Shown here one piece after another: positions 1 through 10,409 of a DNA stretch of 64,000 nt. Each line of letters starts with the position of its first letter. Within the stretch, counting starts at the first letter, position 1. The notes beneath the pieces are model-generated. The model was not told the DNA's origin, ran no database searches, and was given only the letters and a program-made list of their open reading frames with translations. This stretch comes from Asterias rubens (taxonomy: Eukaryota > Echinodermata > Asteroidea > Forcipulatida > Asteriidae): assembly GCF_902459465.1 (NCBI RefSeq), contig NC_047068.1, positions 15,027,195-15,091,194 of the forward strand. The letters are read 5' to 3'. The translations under genes were made by a program, and so were the position numbers.

Positions 1-299
1 TTTTTTTTATGCAAGTCTTCTGACACACAAGGCCTGAAGGCCACTTCAAGGTGTGGGCTACAATTATTTTTTCCAGAGGCCATTGCCACCTACTCCTAGG
101 GATGAAACAGGGTTACCCCTTTTACAGTCCATACGAATGTAGGCTTGGGTATCATCAACTCGAAGCCTGGCCGGTAGAGCAGAAAGCACTACCTCCCCAA
201 TTTTATGTAGCAAGTGTCATGACCGGGATTCGAACCCACAACCTGCTGATCAAACGCCAGTGCTTGAATCCGGTGCTCTTAACAGTTCGGCCATGTGTT
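1..299 (-). repeat. tRNA-derived SINE (truncated by window edge)
   Basis: On the - strand a tRNA-like head starts near 299: TGGCCGAACTGTTAAGAG resembles a pol III A box, and GGTTCGAATCCCGG (complement of 224-237) is a near-perfect B box. A non-tRNA body follows and runs to a T-rich stretch at base 1. The head resembles tRNA-Leu/Ser heads of animal SINEs. Other heads of this type occur at 50.9 and 59.6 kb. It is a mobile-element copy, not a working tRNA, because no acceptor stem closes. Confidence 0.7.
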
Positions 300-724
300 C
301 GCATCAGTGCTCTACGGCTGTAGGTTGGGTGTTCCTCTCTATGAGTACTGAGAGGGGATTGTCACGCCTAGTTATCTGCCAATCAGATGTAGACGACGAC
401 TGTGTAGTGTTTTTGATTTGAGGGCAGCAAGTACATACTTTAGAGACAGGGTTGGTAAATGTGGAAAGAAGAAAAAGCAACAACCTAAAACCCCCCAAAA
501 CTAGTTCCAATCTGAAATCTCACATATTGCTGCTAACATTTGTGTGATTTTTGCTTTGAAACAGCAGCATCTGTCAAAATTCATGATGAAAAAAAAAATT
601 TATTAAAGAAAACACTTTGGACAAAAATCGGGCCATGTTGCTGTTTCCTTTTTCAAGCACCTTATCTGTGTTGTTCATGCAATAGATTAAGAACCTTGTT
701 TGTTTCTTCTGTTTATTCTTGCAG

Positions 725-888
725 GCACTGTGCCACCAGTCACAGCCTATGAGAAAAACCTCATAAAAACGGTGTTTCACTTTGCAAAGAATGTCCCGAG
801 GCCTGACATCACTGTTTTGGTTGTTTCCACCATGAGTACGAACCCATCGCCGGTAAAGAATGTAGTTTTTCAGGCAGCTGTACCGAAG
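725..888 (+). CDS. GGA: GGA ear exon A
   Basis: A pyrimidine-rich tract ending in TTCTTGCAG (to 724) precedes the exon, and AAG|GTAAGC follows at 888/889. The exon opens with 2 nt of a split codon and encodes GTVPPVTAYEKN through QAAVPK, the first strands of the ear beta-sandwich. Confidence 0.92.
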
Positions 889-3800
889 GTAAGCTTTTAC
901 AAATTGTTTAAAAGTTATACATTTGGTGATTTTGGTTCAAATTAAAAAACTTCCAGAGAATAGATGATTTGAATGTTAGGGGTGAGACAATTTACAAAAT
1001 AAATCGTGGAAAGTTTCAGTTTGTGTTGGCACTATACATTACACTATGTATTACACTATGTATTATTGCCGAGTATATTTAGATTTAGAACTTTTATGGC
1101 TATGAAACAAGTGTTGGTATTTATACAGTAGCGTAGAGTAATATCGAAGTCTTATAGAGCGCACATATCTACCAAACAAGGTACTCAAGGCGCTAAGTAT
1201 ATACAAACTTTCAGAATGATAGGTAATTGCAGTGAGGAATCTTGAGACCCAATTATTTAGCACCTTCTAAGGGTTTACAAGGTGCTACGACACATACAGC
1301 AGCCACAGCCAGGAACACCGGGGCGAACCCCTTCTCTATTCGAAAAGTGCACTGGGTTCTTTTACATAAGTTACACAACACATGGGACCAACGGCTTTAC
1401 GCCCCATAGGAAGGACGAAGCAATGGTTAAATGTCTTGCTTAAGGACACAAGTAATACCGTCGATATATCGAAAATACTCAAAAACTTGATATTTTTTTG
1501 ACATCGAAATCGCCGATGTCACTTTTATAATCATATCGTAATATCGGATTTTCGATATATCGAAAATTTTGATGTTTTGAAAATTTCGATGTTCCTAAAT
1601 GATATCGAAAATACCAAAAGAGTGTCCGATTATTTAAAAGAAACCTGTGGTTGAGTATTAGAAAAGCCGTCGTCATTATGTAGTTTCATCATTTTGAGTT
1701 GCCCTATTAAATAAAATACGTTTTACAACCAAGTATGTCCGCTTGTTCTTTGTGTTTTTCGCCATCAGCCGCCGGCCAGCCGCAGAAGTTCACGACCCCG
1801 CGGCGAGCGCACGGTAAAACCTCAAAAGAAACCGCTGCTGCTGCCCCAGCCTATTGGCTGTTTAAGATGCAACTTTCCATTGCGCATGTGATCAAAATCA
1901 ATGCGTCTTCATCACAGCATTATTGACTTTGCATAAATACCCCGCAAAAACTTCCCCGAATCAACAAGACAAAACAAAACAAGGAAGAAAACAATCTTAC
2001 GTTATACAGTAAAATAATCTTTCTATCAATCCAAGGTATCGTAATGGCGTCATTTTGGTCAAATAAAGCCTACACGTTGTGTTGTTTTTGTAAACAAGCC
2101 AACATTTCCAAGGAACTATATGCTTCGCAGACCACGCTGTCGGCGGCTTTTTTGGCATACCAGCGAAGACTATGCTGTTGTACGGTTTAAGCGTGCACAC
2201 CAGCGTGTGTGGTTATTGCAATACAGGGGGAAAACCCGTTTGCCCAAGCATGCACAGACACGTGCAGTCTTTGGTCAAGGCGGTATCGCGTGATGCACTG
2301 CATTATTTCGACAATAGAGGGCGTTCTAGCATTCAATGTTTCTTGCCTTTATTATAGAATGCAAAGTAAAAAGACTATGAGCCTTGATTGGAGACTATGT
2401 GACTGCATGCTGCGTGCGTTGTATACTGTGATCGCGGAGTGGTAGGTCTGTGTTTTGTGGGACTTTCTAGTGATTTTTTTCAATGATTATCTCAACCATT
2501 TTCAACCGTAAAGGTAGTGTTACATACCAGCGGACATTTATTATGTATCTAACAATATTGCCGTGAATTTTGGAGGGCATTAGACTGAAAAAGTTTAGTA
2601 ACTAATTCATTTAGTGTTGACAAAGTTTGAAGCGCCACGCTCCTAACACACTTCACTCTCCACATAGAACAGCGGGCCTGTCTACCTATTTGTAGTTCTA
2701 ACCGCACCAAATTATATTTTTTTTCCACACCATACCAAAGATCTCAACTCAAAGCCGCGCACCCGTCGGACAACTTGATTGACACTTCTACGTCAATGCA
2801 TCGGCAACTGACACCTTAATGTCGGCGAGTCACGCAACTCACAAAGGCTCTGTGTCGTTTTGAGACGGCCAATCATGGCCAATCACGAATCGAGAATTGT
2901 GGTGAGCGTTCACCAATTGGCCAAGCCAGCGGTAGCGGCGATCATTCTTTGTTGTAAAACCAGAAATAATCGGGGCGGGACTACGCAATTTGAAATTGTT
3001 TGAACTACAAACAAGTTCGGGGGATCAGACAGATCTGAAGTTTCTGATAAACTATAAGATATTCCAATGGAAGCGCCCTTTGGAAAGTGAGAAAGGCCTT
3101 GCCCACTTACAGGTGGAACTCCAGGCCTGAAACATCACTTATAATTGGTTTGGAACTTTTTTTGACCATCCTGTTGATTTTGTGTTGTAGATGATGAGAG
3201 TGAAACTCCAGCCACCATCAGCGACTGATCTCCCAGCCTTTAATCCCATCCTACCCCCATCAGCAATCACCCAAGTCATGCTCATAGCTAACCCACAAAA
3301 GGTAGGAATAATGTCAGTCTGCAGCTTGGTCTATAAGCCAGCCACTCTATGCTAAGCATGTGATTTGTGCAGGAACTTTTGTCCACTGTTGCCTTGAGAC
3401 TTTATTGTAAAAGGCAAAAATGCCAAAACGGGGATGAAAGGCTGGGCCCCTGATATGACCAGGGCCTGATTTCATGGCTCTGCTTACCATAAGCACACAA
3501 TCTGAGCTTACAGAAGCAGTGCTTAGGTCAAGGTATATTTCACGGGTTAGCAGAGAATGTTTGTTTGTGCCCTTGATCTTGGCCTTGGTGCCCCTTGTGC
3601 GCAGACATACATCTAGTTACTAGGCATTCTTAGCTTACACAGCTAGCACAGACATTTGGCCATGGCAGCTCAGGGCTGTATACATCCCAGAGAGCTGAGA
3701 AAGATTACTGGGTGACCCAAATGACCAAGGCATTGATACGTTAATGTAAACTGCGCTATATAAGAAATAGTTACTATTATAGCTGAGAAAACCAACTATG

Positions 3801-4141
3801 TCACTAACGCTTTACCCAAAGCTTGTCTGTAGTAACATGGTTGTAGAGTGACCATTGGAAGAAAACAAATTTGATGCACTATTTGTGTTCTACCGATAGA
3901 CCGATGACGGTAATAGACTGTATACTCAGTATTTTTCCCCCAAGTCCTGTCAACAATTCAACAGGCATATTACCCTGGTGTGATATGAACCCACAACTTT
4001 TAGCCACCATTTTTCATTGGATTTGACCATTGATTCTCCTTTAATCCACAGGAGAAGGTTCGACTCAAGTTCAAGATTCAGTACACCGTTAACGATCAAC
4101 CAACAATGGACGTCGGTGAGGTAGATAAATTCATCGTTTAA
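725..4141 (+). CDS. GGA: GGA clathrin adaptor, C-terminal ear domain (3 exons, 5' part outside window)
   Basis: These are the last three coding exons of a Golgi-localised, gamma-ear-containing, ARF-binding protein. GGAs are monomeric clathrin adaptors that sort cargo from the trans-Golgi network to endosomes. Exons 725-888, 3191-3301 and 4052-4141 join in phase (the last two junctions are phase 0) and end at TAA 4139-4141. They give about 120 residues, the usual size of the gamma-adaptin ear, which binds accessory proteins such as gamma-synergin and rabaptin-5. Recognisable blocks are LHFA-like VFHFAKNVPRPDITVLVV, NVVFQAAVPK, VKLQPPS, LPAFNPILPPSAITQVM, ANPQKEKVRLKF and GEVDKF. These closely follow the vertebrate GGA ear, including the AVPK/VKLQPPS junction. 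AP-1 gamma has a related ear, but the QAAVPK, VKLQPPSGT-like and FNPI..PSAITQV blocks favour GGA. The VHS, GAT and hinge regions must lie upstream of base 1. The protein ends at KFIV, shorter than the vertebrate QFPPxxxWxxL tail. Confidence 0.93.
1130..1451 (-). repeat. SINE body copy lacking its tRNA head
   Basis: The stretch from 1261 to 1451 (GGGGCGAACCCCTTCTCTAT, CACTGGGTTCTTTTACAT, CTTGCTTAAGGACACAAG) matches the SINE at 50584-50980 almost word for word. The 1130-1210 part is the 3' tail with a GCGC...TATA motif. The copy stops at ACACAAGT, just before the tRNA-like head would begin. Confidence 0.75.
1459..1612. other. ATATCGA / TCGATAT motif cluster
   Basis: In about 150 bases there are at least eight ATATCG or CGATAT words, including CGATATATCGAAAAT-type copies near 1460 and 1552 in the same orientation and partial inverted copies between them. 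It may be a decayed palindromic element or a binding-site cluster. Confidence 0.4.
1849..1940 (+). promoter_or_regulatory. possible CCAAT/TATA promoter-like block inside GGA intron
   Basis: An inverted CCAAT (CCTATTGGCTG, 1849-1859) lies about 75 bases before GCATAAATACC (near 1931), a TATA-like word followed by an A-rich leader. The spacing fits a promoter, but no gene is recognised downstream. Confidence 0.2.
2868..2925. promoter_or_regulatory. cluster of CCAAT words
   Basis: GGCCAATCATGGCCAATCAC carries two CCAAT boxes 11 bases apart, and CACCAATTGGCCAAG follows. Repeated CCAAT spacing is typical of NF-Y-bound regions. No transcript start can be assigned. Confidence 0.25.
3191..3301 (+). 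CDS. GGA: GGA ear exon B
   Basis: Acceptor TGTGTTGTAG lies at 3181-3190 and donor AAG|GTAGGA at 3301/3302. It is exactly 37 codons, phase 0 on both sides: MMRVKLQPPSATDLPAFN, then PILPPSAITQVMLIANPQK. Confidence 0.93.
3455..3570. mobile_element. fragment of GGGCCCAATTTCATGGCTC MITE family
   Basis: GATTTCATGGCTCTGCTTAC and following AAGCAC/GCTTA words match the end of the full palindromic copy at 53135-53388. Only one end is preserved. Confidence 0.5.
4052..4141 (+). CDS. GGA: GGA ear exon C with stop
   Basis: Acceptor TTTAATCCACAG ends at 4051. Twenty-nine codons (EKVRLKFKIQYTVNDQPT, then MDVGEVDKFIV) are followed by TAA at 4139-4141. Confidence 0.93.
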   Translation, partial: EKVRLKFKIQYTVNDQPTMDVGEVDKFIV

Positions 4142-4439
4142 TGGTCGCCTCCGATGATGTAAAAAAATTAATCTATAAATATAAAACTAACTATTGGTAC
4201 AAGCTGCACATATATTAATTGAATTTGTACACAGACTTATTATTGGGGACCTATTAACGACCAAATCATAGCATTGGATAACTTTTACCGTAACATGAAG
4301 ATTTGTTCTAAACCCAGTATCAAGCTGACATACCATCGCAAACGACTGCTTGGGCAGAATTTCATAGAGCTGCATCAGCAGACAATTTTGCTCGGCAGAA
4401 ATGAGCAGGATACCACTGACAAATTGTACATGTGACATG

Positions 4440-4545
4440 GTATTTTGGCTGGTAACCTTAATCTGGTAAGCATAATGCAGCTATGCTTAGCTACCTTTTT
4501 GTGCTAAAGTACGTAGCTCTATGAAATTTGGACCCGGTTCTGGCA
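4440..4545. mobile_element. GGGCCCAATTTCATGGCTC-family MITE fragment
   Basis: TAGCTCTATGAAATTTGGAC near 4515-4535 is the inverted end of the family whose intact copy is at 53135-53388. Interior GCTTAGC and GTAAGCATAA words agree. Confidence 0.5.
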
Positions 4546-4606
4546 CGGAGCGGCACCTTTTTGTCCTATTTGATGTTGAATACATGCACTAGCAGGCATT
4601 GGATGC

Positions 4607-4847
4607 GTTCGATTAGCTTCCCTGGGTCTACCCCGCGGCGCTCACTCAGGTGAGCCCCTGACAATAGCTAAACGAACGACCACTCACCGCTCTCGTCGTT
4701 TACCTGGGGCCAGCCCCCAAGTAACCCACTCCACAAGCAGGGCACTGGGGGCTGACCTGGGTGAGCCCCTGGAATTACGTCAAAAGCTATTCGAACGTAC
4801 CGGGGCAGACCAGGGATGACCCAAGGAAGCTAAACGAACGCACCCAT
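4607..4847. mobile_element. palindromic MITE, GCGTTCG...CGAACGC ends
   Basis: The left end GCGTTCGATTAGCTTCCCTG is matched by the inverted right end AGGAAGCTAAACGAACGC. The interior is GC-rich with repeated GGTGAGCCCCTG blocks. At about 241 bp with no coding capacity, it fits a non-autonomous DNA transposon. Confidence 0.75.
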
Positions 4848-5822
4848 TGTGTTAGAAGGAAATATCTTGACTAATACTCATTTGCGTTACCAGATAAGCT
4901 CCCTGCATAGTATCCATAGTTTATATCGGTACCCTGTGATGCAGTAATAGCACTATACACGACTCATTTTTTTGTATTTAATCAAATTATTGTAGTTAAC
5001 GCAGCTTCTTAACCATCGTTACTAAAAAGAAAAAAGTGGGAAGCGGACATTTTTAAAAGAAAAAGATAATCTTAATTTCTTTTCTATATATGAAAACGTA
5101 ATGTAGTACAAATGGTAGTATTGAACTTTACTTGTTAATTTCAAATAAAATTAATTTATTTATACTTTCTTTCGATTAAATTGGAGGATGTAAATGTGAA
5201 TCAATTGTATACACCAATCCAGGCCGCAAGTGTTGAGCACCACGTGCCATTTGCTGCTGTGACTTCAGTGCCTAGATTATGCACAAAGACACCGCAGCTG
5301 TACATTTTTTCCAATAGAGGGCGCTACCAATTTTGTTTTGTCGGATTGGTCTATAGAATCAGTTAAGTCCTAAATTCCTCTGTGATGATTTGATTCTCGA
5401 GGTATAATGTATTTTCTTTTATAAATAAAGATGATTTTCTTTAAACAAAATACAGTACTGACTAGGAATAGAAGATTCAATTAAAGATTCAACTCCCAGA
5501 ATTCCACAAACCCAAAGGTTCTTTGCAGTAATTGTGGTCGAGCTTGCGTAGTGGTATCTTTCCTCGCGACTGGATCTGTGTAACTGCTTAAATAGAAGGC
5601 TACAGTAGACTGCATAAGTTTAGAGCCTTAAATTGCAACCTCAAAAGTGACCAAAAATTTGTTGAAAATGCAAGACTAACCCCTTATGATTTTGTCTGTT
5701 TTTCAAGTTTCAATATTTCCAGCAATTAAAGCATTATCTTGGGTTCAGGCATTAGTAGAGCTAGACTTGTTGACAAGTCGTTAATGGTCTGAAGCGGTGA
5801 GATACTCGAGTTTTGGCAGTGA

Positions 5823-5939
5823 TCTCGCGAGATCACTGCTCTCGCGCGAACTGATGGTTTGCCGACTTCTACTTCTGTTTTAAAAATGGGAATGAGTTGT
5901 GAGAGCAGTAGTCTCGCGGGGGCCAGCAGTCTCGCGAGA
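5823..5939. promoter_or_regulatory. cluster of TCTCGCGAGA motifs
   Basis: Two perfect TCTCGCGAGA palindromes (5823-5832, 5930-5939) flank two partial ones (CTCTCGCGCGA near 5839, GTCTCGCGGG at 5911). This motif is a known promoter element in vertebrates. The CpG density stands out from AT-rich surroundings. No gene start is seen nearby, so a repeat origin is also possible. Confidence 0.4.
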
Positions 5940-6232
5940 ATACCGCGGGGAGATTCGGAATAGAGTTGGAATGCTATCACTGCGGCAGACATTTAACGAC
6001 TTGTCCGTAAGTCTACAGTTGAGCATGTTCGCACATGATCACACTTGTAATATTTAAATGAAATACTTTTATGCAAATAATTTGGCCATTGTAAGGTTAC
6101 AGTGCGGGAACTGTGGAGTAACTGGAGAAGTGAATAAAGGAACGCATTGAGGCACAGAAGAATCAATTTGTCTAATTAGTGTGGTTTAATTCTTGTGTCT
6201 AGTAAAAACTATACTAATGCATCAGTTTAAAT

Positions 6233-6590
6233 GCACTATTGGTAGTTACTCTAAATAATTATTAGCCTAAAACCTTTCTTAGTAATGAGTAATGGGGGGC
6301 TATTGATAGTATAAAATATTCTGAGAAACGGCTCCCTCTTTATTCGAGAAACAAGTAATTTTCTTCGAATTTGATTTTGAGACCTCAGATTTAGAATTTG
6401 AGGGCTTGAAATCAGGCATATGAAAGCACACAACTTCTTGTGACAGGGGTGTTTTTTCTTTCATTATTATCTCACAACTTCGACGACCGATTGAGCTCAA
6501 ATTTTCACAGGTTTGTTATTTTATACATATGTTGAGTAATAACAAATGAAAAGACTGGTCTTTGACAATTACCAATAGTGACCAGTGTCT
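6233..6590. mobile_element. CACTATTGGTA-ended MITE, full-length copy
   Basis: It begins CACTATTGGTAGTTACTC and ends GACAATTACCAATAGTGACC, so the ends are inverted. The interior words GAGAAACGGCTCCCTC, GAAAGCACACAACTTCTTG and CTCAAATTTTCACAGG recur at 10.1, 21.5 and 50.4-51.1 kb. It is non-coding, about 360 bp, and the commonest element type in this window. Confidence 0.8.
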
Positions 6591-6594
6591 TTAA

Positions 6595-7054
6595 CCCCAC
6601 AGTTCGCCCTCCCGCCCCTCTCCTCTGCCAGCCTCAAACACATGTTCACACTTTCTATTTGCATTAATCCCCAGCAGTTGTTCACTTATTCAGTCTTAGA
6701 TACAGAGAAAACCTTGCAGATTAGTTATGAATACAATGAAACCTCCCTCTATACCTCCCATTGTTTTTGCTAAAATCTACTACTGCCCCCCCCCCCGGCC
6801 CCTGGATCCAGGACATACCGAAATGGCTTGCACGTTCCATTTAATGGGGGTGTTCATTTAGGGTTGAAACATCTCGAATCTCCTTCTTTCCTAATACTTG
6901 CTCAAAAACTCTCCAAAACAGTTTCAAAAATCCACTAATAGCTAAACTATCAAATTTTATAATATATAAATGTTTATTGTTTATCATTTATACTATATCG
7001 TCCATTCATTATAAAGAAAATAAAGTTCTCTCATAACGTCTTTGCTTTGGTATC
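6595..7054. other. no gene seen
   Basis: AT-rich sequence with a C-tract near 6786-6797. Nothing else is recognised. Confidence 0.5.
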
Positions 7055-7093
7055 ACCGTTAATGGCTTGTCCCGGTCCCGGGGACGTTGGTGA

Positions 7094-7221
7094 TATGCAA
7101 ATTACTCACGTGGTGTGCCCTCTTGCAAGACAAAATGGCTGAAGGCTCAAGAATTTTCTCTCATGTTCTTCCACAATTTACATGTAATTAAGTCGACACA
7201 ATAACTACAACAATGAAAGAG
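7094..7221 (+). promoter_or_regulatory. octamer plus E-box followed by a possible first exon
   Basis: ATGCAAAT (near 7094) and CACGTG (near 7107) lie 13 bases apart, the kind of pairing found in promoters. Downstream, ATGAAAGAG is followed directly by GTGAGT (7222), a good splice donor. If used, this is a 5' exon on the + strand. An upstream 18-codon frame starts at an ATGGCTGAAGG context. Supporting transcripts would be needed. Confidence 0.25.
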
Positions 7222-7756
7222 GTGAGTAGAGTATGCTTTATAGCATTCGTAGAATAATTCTTTCGTTTCATTATGAGTTTCTGAAACGGTAAAAATGAGG
7301 CAAACAATAGACATTGTCGTTCAACACGGCGGCAGTTTCGAAACGCACGCGTGGTGACATTGTTTACCTGTTTACCTGTAGATTCGGACACTGCATAATG
7401 AAGGCTAAATGAAGCCTTATAAAACGCCCATCCATATTTACACAAAACTTACTGCAAAAGTGCTGTAAAAATTTAGTGGAATTAGAGTTGGGCCTAATTA
7501 AGGGGGGATAAACTGGTGGCGATTTTGGAAAATGTTCCCAATTTCATTCGTAGTGTCGGGGTGCTATGGCTTCATTTACTTGTTTATGTTTCAGGTTTTT
7601 TTTTCGGGTGGTGCAACCTTCACGCTGAGAGTGTGGCTGTCATGGCTTGATTTAATTTGAAGACAACGTAACCAGTCTTGCCCCCACCCAACATGACAGC
7701 CCCATAACGAGAATATGGAGTTGGAAATCTCACTTCCTAGTAATGACACATACTAA

Positions 7757-8226
7757 AAGCAAACTTTTCCAAAAAGAGAAGGATGAGGGCCTCTTTATTT
7801 TGTATTTCTAATTTTTTTCCAAGGCGGTCGCTTAGTATTTCAAATCAAACAGGCCACCAATTCTTCAGTTTGAACCCACTGCAAACTTATTTTATATATC
7901 GATTTGTTGCATGAGGACCCAGGTCATGAGGTTAACAGGGTCGGATTATTATTATACTAAAAAGATTTGCTAAATAGGCATTCACTCATTTTGTGGTTCC
8001 CATTTTGTTTTACGAAACAGAAGGTTACACGTGTTTGAAAGCATCACGTTAGATTCGGTAAAAGCCCCTAGGCCAGTCCTGTTGAAAGGATGGTTAAAAA
8101 CATGTTGGGTTTTTTTGTTTGTTTTTTTACAAAAAATAAAAAATAAAAAATAGTATTAAAAAAAAGGATGCGGCCCCAAAAAGGATGCGGGCAGGGCAAT
8201 CAACTTTTTATTTTTTTATTTGGCCT
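7757..8226 (+). mobile_element. diverged copy of TTTGGCC-ended DNA transposon
   Basis: It shares long blocks with the element at 60179-60617 in the same order and orientation, including TATTTCAAATCAAACAGGCC, ACTAAAAAGAT and AAAAGGATGCGGCCCCAAAA. The right end TTTTATTTGGCC is preserved. The left end has been lost or replaced. It is non-coding. Confidence 0.65.
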
Positions 8227-8389
8227 AATATTCATAAACCAAGTGTACAAGTTGCCCACAATCAATCATTTGACCACACATGCAGATTCACTAATGAGTA
8301 GTTAAAGCATATCGCCAAAAATGAACTTTATCAATATAAGTATTCATATGGTTTTGTAGTCAAATTGCGCAGTTTTTGGAAGAGATAAT

Positions 8390-8535
8390 CTTGAATAAAT
8401 GTAGAACCATATCTGTGTACAAATGGGCAGGCCACTCCCTCTCGTCAAAGTTCAACTAACAATGTTGTAATGATGGTTGTGCCCACCCAGTTGTACATGC
8501 CTGTCCTACTCCTGTCGATAGGGGGCGCTCTAATG
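8390..8535 (+). repeat. dispersed repeat ending in GATAGGGGGCGCTCTAA
   Basis: One of three copies (also 23636-23765 and 27625-27776). Shared words are CTCTCGTCA, AACAATGTTGT and CATGCCTGTCCTACTCCTG. The end carries a GGGGGCGC core resembling a CTCF site. It is probably a short non-autonomous element; its ends are not resolved. Confidence 0.55.
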
Positions 8536-8783
8536 AGGCATTTTAGCTCAATATGTGGCAAATACATAGAGGGAGTCCAGCTTATTGTGCACTATTTACG
8601 GGGCAACCGTGACAGCTTTGAATGGGCTATTAGTTGAACTGAAGAGGGTGGTTACAAGCTTATTGAAAATAGACAATGTGAACACTATGATAATTAACAG
8701 GGTGAATCTCTGCCATGCATCTAGGGCGCACCTGGGTGTTTTTTTAAGTGTGCCCTCTATTGGGCTGAGAGTCCAGGAATGAT

Positions 8784-9060
8784 TGGGGGGGGGGGGCAAT
8801 TGTGTATTTTTATATTTTATTTTTTATTTTATTTTTTATTTTTGTTTTTTTTTGGGGGGAGGGGTGGTTCTTGGGGCGTTGTTTTTTAAGGAGGACAGAT
8901 TGTATTTCGTAAATGTTTGTTGGTTTTGTTTTTAACCTTTTTTGCATAAAAAAAAGAAGAAGTGGTTTTTGAGGGGGGGGATTTTTTGGTGTATTTAGGT
9001 TTTTTTGTGTGCTTCTATTGTGGGGCGGACTTTTGTTTCCCTTTTTTAAAGTTTTGTTTA
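8784..9060. repeat. low-complexity G- and T-rich tract
   Basis: A run of G (from 8786) leads into repeated TATTTTATTTTTTATTT and then mixed G/T runs. It looks like simple-sequence expansion. The open frame of 90 codons on the opposite strand is an artefact of composition (lysine/proline-rich). Confidence 0.7.
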
Positions 9061-9179
9061 CGGGCCTGCGTACTCCCAACATCTACTTCAAACATACTAC
9101 TTTGAAGACCAAAAAGTTTATTTCTTTGGGAGGAAGATAAGTTTACCATATTAATGTCTTAGTTGTTTGTGTTTTATAG

Positions 9180-9280
9180 TGAGGAGAACTGTGGTCCAGA
9201 ACAGGTGCATTTCCACTAAGCATGTTACTGCATGGGGATCCGTAATCAAGTTATAATCAAGATGAGGTCTCAAAGAAAAG
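9180..9280 (+). other. candidate exon of an unrecognised + strand gene
   Basis: GTTTTATAG precedes 9180 and AAAG|GTAAAC follows 9280, giving an acceptor and donor. Reading from an ATG at 9232, the frame ends with MRSQRK plus one base. It joins in phase with the candidate exon at 10316. The exon is purine-rich and could equally be non-coding. I recognise no family. Confidence 0.2.
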
Positions 9281-9794
9281 GTAAACACAGAATGTTATGA
9301 GATAGGGAATATTGTTCCATATAGGCCTTTATAACAAGTTTTCAATTTTATTGTTACTTCTACGTGCTAGATTAAGCCTAATGAAACCCTACTTTAAAGA
9401 AACATTCCACTATATGAACAAAGTAACTAATGGTGCAACAACAAAAGCTAATTTTAATGAAAGGAATATACCACTTGGTTAACAGTGCATGAGGCAAACC
9501 ACTGCCTGAGTGTACATGTACCTGGTGATCTAAGCTAGTTTGAGTTATGCTAATAAGACTGTTCCACTAAGTTTGTAAAAAGGTAAGTTAAAATAAGGAC
9601 TGGTCCATTTTCTCTACAGGTAAGTAACAAAATAAAGGTACAAGTTGAACTACATTGCGACATACACAAATGCAGTAAACTTGGCAGCAGTTGTTTGCTA
9701 ATAAGTGTTAAATTTCCATCGGGGATGAAGAAGATTATTTTAGTTTGACCTATACAAATGTGTGTTAGCACTCATGTGAAAAAAAAATCAAAAG

Positions 9795-9905
9795 GCATAT
9801 TACTCAGGTGGGGTTCAAACTCACCACCTTTGCCGTTACAAATTAAATGTCTACACAACTACAGACCACCGAGATTGCCCTAGTAGCTGGCTACAGTTTG
9901 AATCC
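9795..9905 (-). repeat. tRNA-like SINE head
   Basis: TGGGGTTCAAACTCACC is the complement of a B-box-like GGTGAGTTTGAACCCCA, and an A-box-like stretch follows on the - strand. It is degenerate and lacks a clear body. Confidence 0.4.
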
Positions 9906-10039
9906 TATGTTTTAGCAGCAAACTATTTTAATAAACTTAACATTTGCATGGATGGGGCGGGGGGGGGGGGCAGCATTTGGTCATAGGAGCGAGATGTCTC
10001 AGTAGTGACAGGACTGATCAATGGATTCATGCATTCGAT

Positions 10040-10256
10040 TGAGTGCTCATGTTAATAGTAAGCGGTGCCATACGTTTTGGCTTCTCTTAGCAACGCTTCA
10101 CTCTAAAAGAAGATGAGGTCTTGAATTCAATTTAAATATTTTAGTGAGAAACTACTTCCTTCACAAAAACTATGTTCCTTCAGAGGAATTCATTTCTCTT
10201 AATGTTTTGTGCTAACTATTATTTTGAGTAATTACCATAAGTGTCCAGTGCTTCTA
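10040..10256. mobile_element. degraded CACTATTGGTA-family MITE
   Basis: The end GAGTAATTACCATAAGTGTCCAGTGC-like sequence (near 10228-10250) and interior GTGAGAAACTACTTCC and GATGAGGTCTTGAATTC match the family. Only the right half is recognisable. Confidence 0.5.
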
Positions 10257-10315
10257 AGGGAACAACATTTTGTTGAAATAACTTGAACTCGTTCACTTGT
10301 TTTTATTCCTCTCAG

Positions 10316-10409
10316 ACGTGTACCTTTTGCTGACAGCTCCAATCATTCCATTTATCAAGAAGACTGCTGGCACCGACAACTCAATGTGTCCATCATGTAT
10401 GCCATACAG
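10316..10409 (+). other. candidate exon of an unrecognised + strand gene
   Basis: A pyrimidine tract ending TTCCTCTCAG (10315) precedes it and ACAG|GTGACT follows. Joined to 9180-9280 it reads DVYLLLTAPIIPFIKKTAG, then TDNSMCPSCMPY. The hydrophobic stretch plus a CPSC pair looks protein-like. No known domain is identified, and the donor is weak. Confidence 0.22.

Larger units (their letters stand above)
889..3190 (+). other. GGA: GGA intron between exons A and B
   Basis: A 2.3 kb intron. It holds a SINE body (1130-1451), an ATATCGA-rich patch (1459-1612), a possible CCAAT/TATA arrangement (1849-1940) and a CCAAT cluster (2868-2925). No coding exon is visible. Confidence 0.7.
4142..5430 (+). 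other. GGA: GGA 3' UTR and downstream sequence
   Basis: No open frame follows the GGA stop. The stretch contains two MITEs (4440-4545 and 4607-4847) and candidate polyadenylation signals AATAAA at 5144-5149 and 5424-5429. Either could end the transcript; which is used is not visible here. Confidence 0.5.

Noticed and set aside
217-299. Functional tRNA gene on the - strand
   Set aside because: A and B boxes are present, but the acceptor and anticodon stems do not close and a SINE body follows.
8810-9082. 90-codon lysine/proline-rich frame on the - strand
   Set aside because: It lies over a G/T homopolymer-rich tract and reflects composition only.
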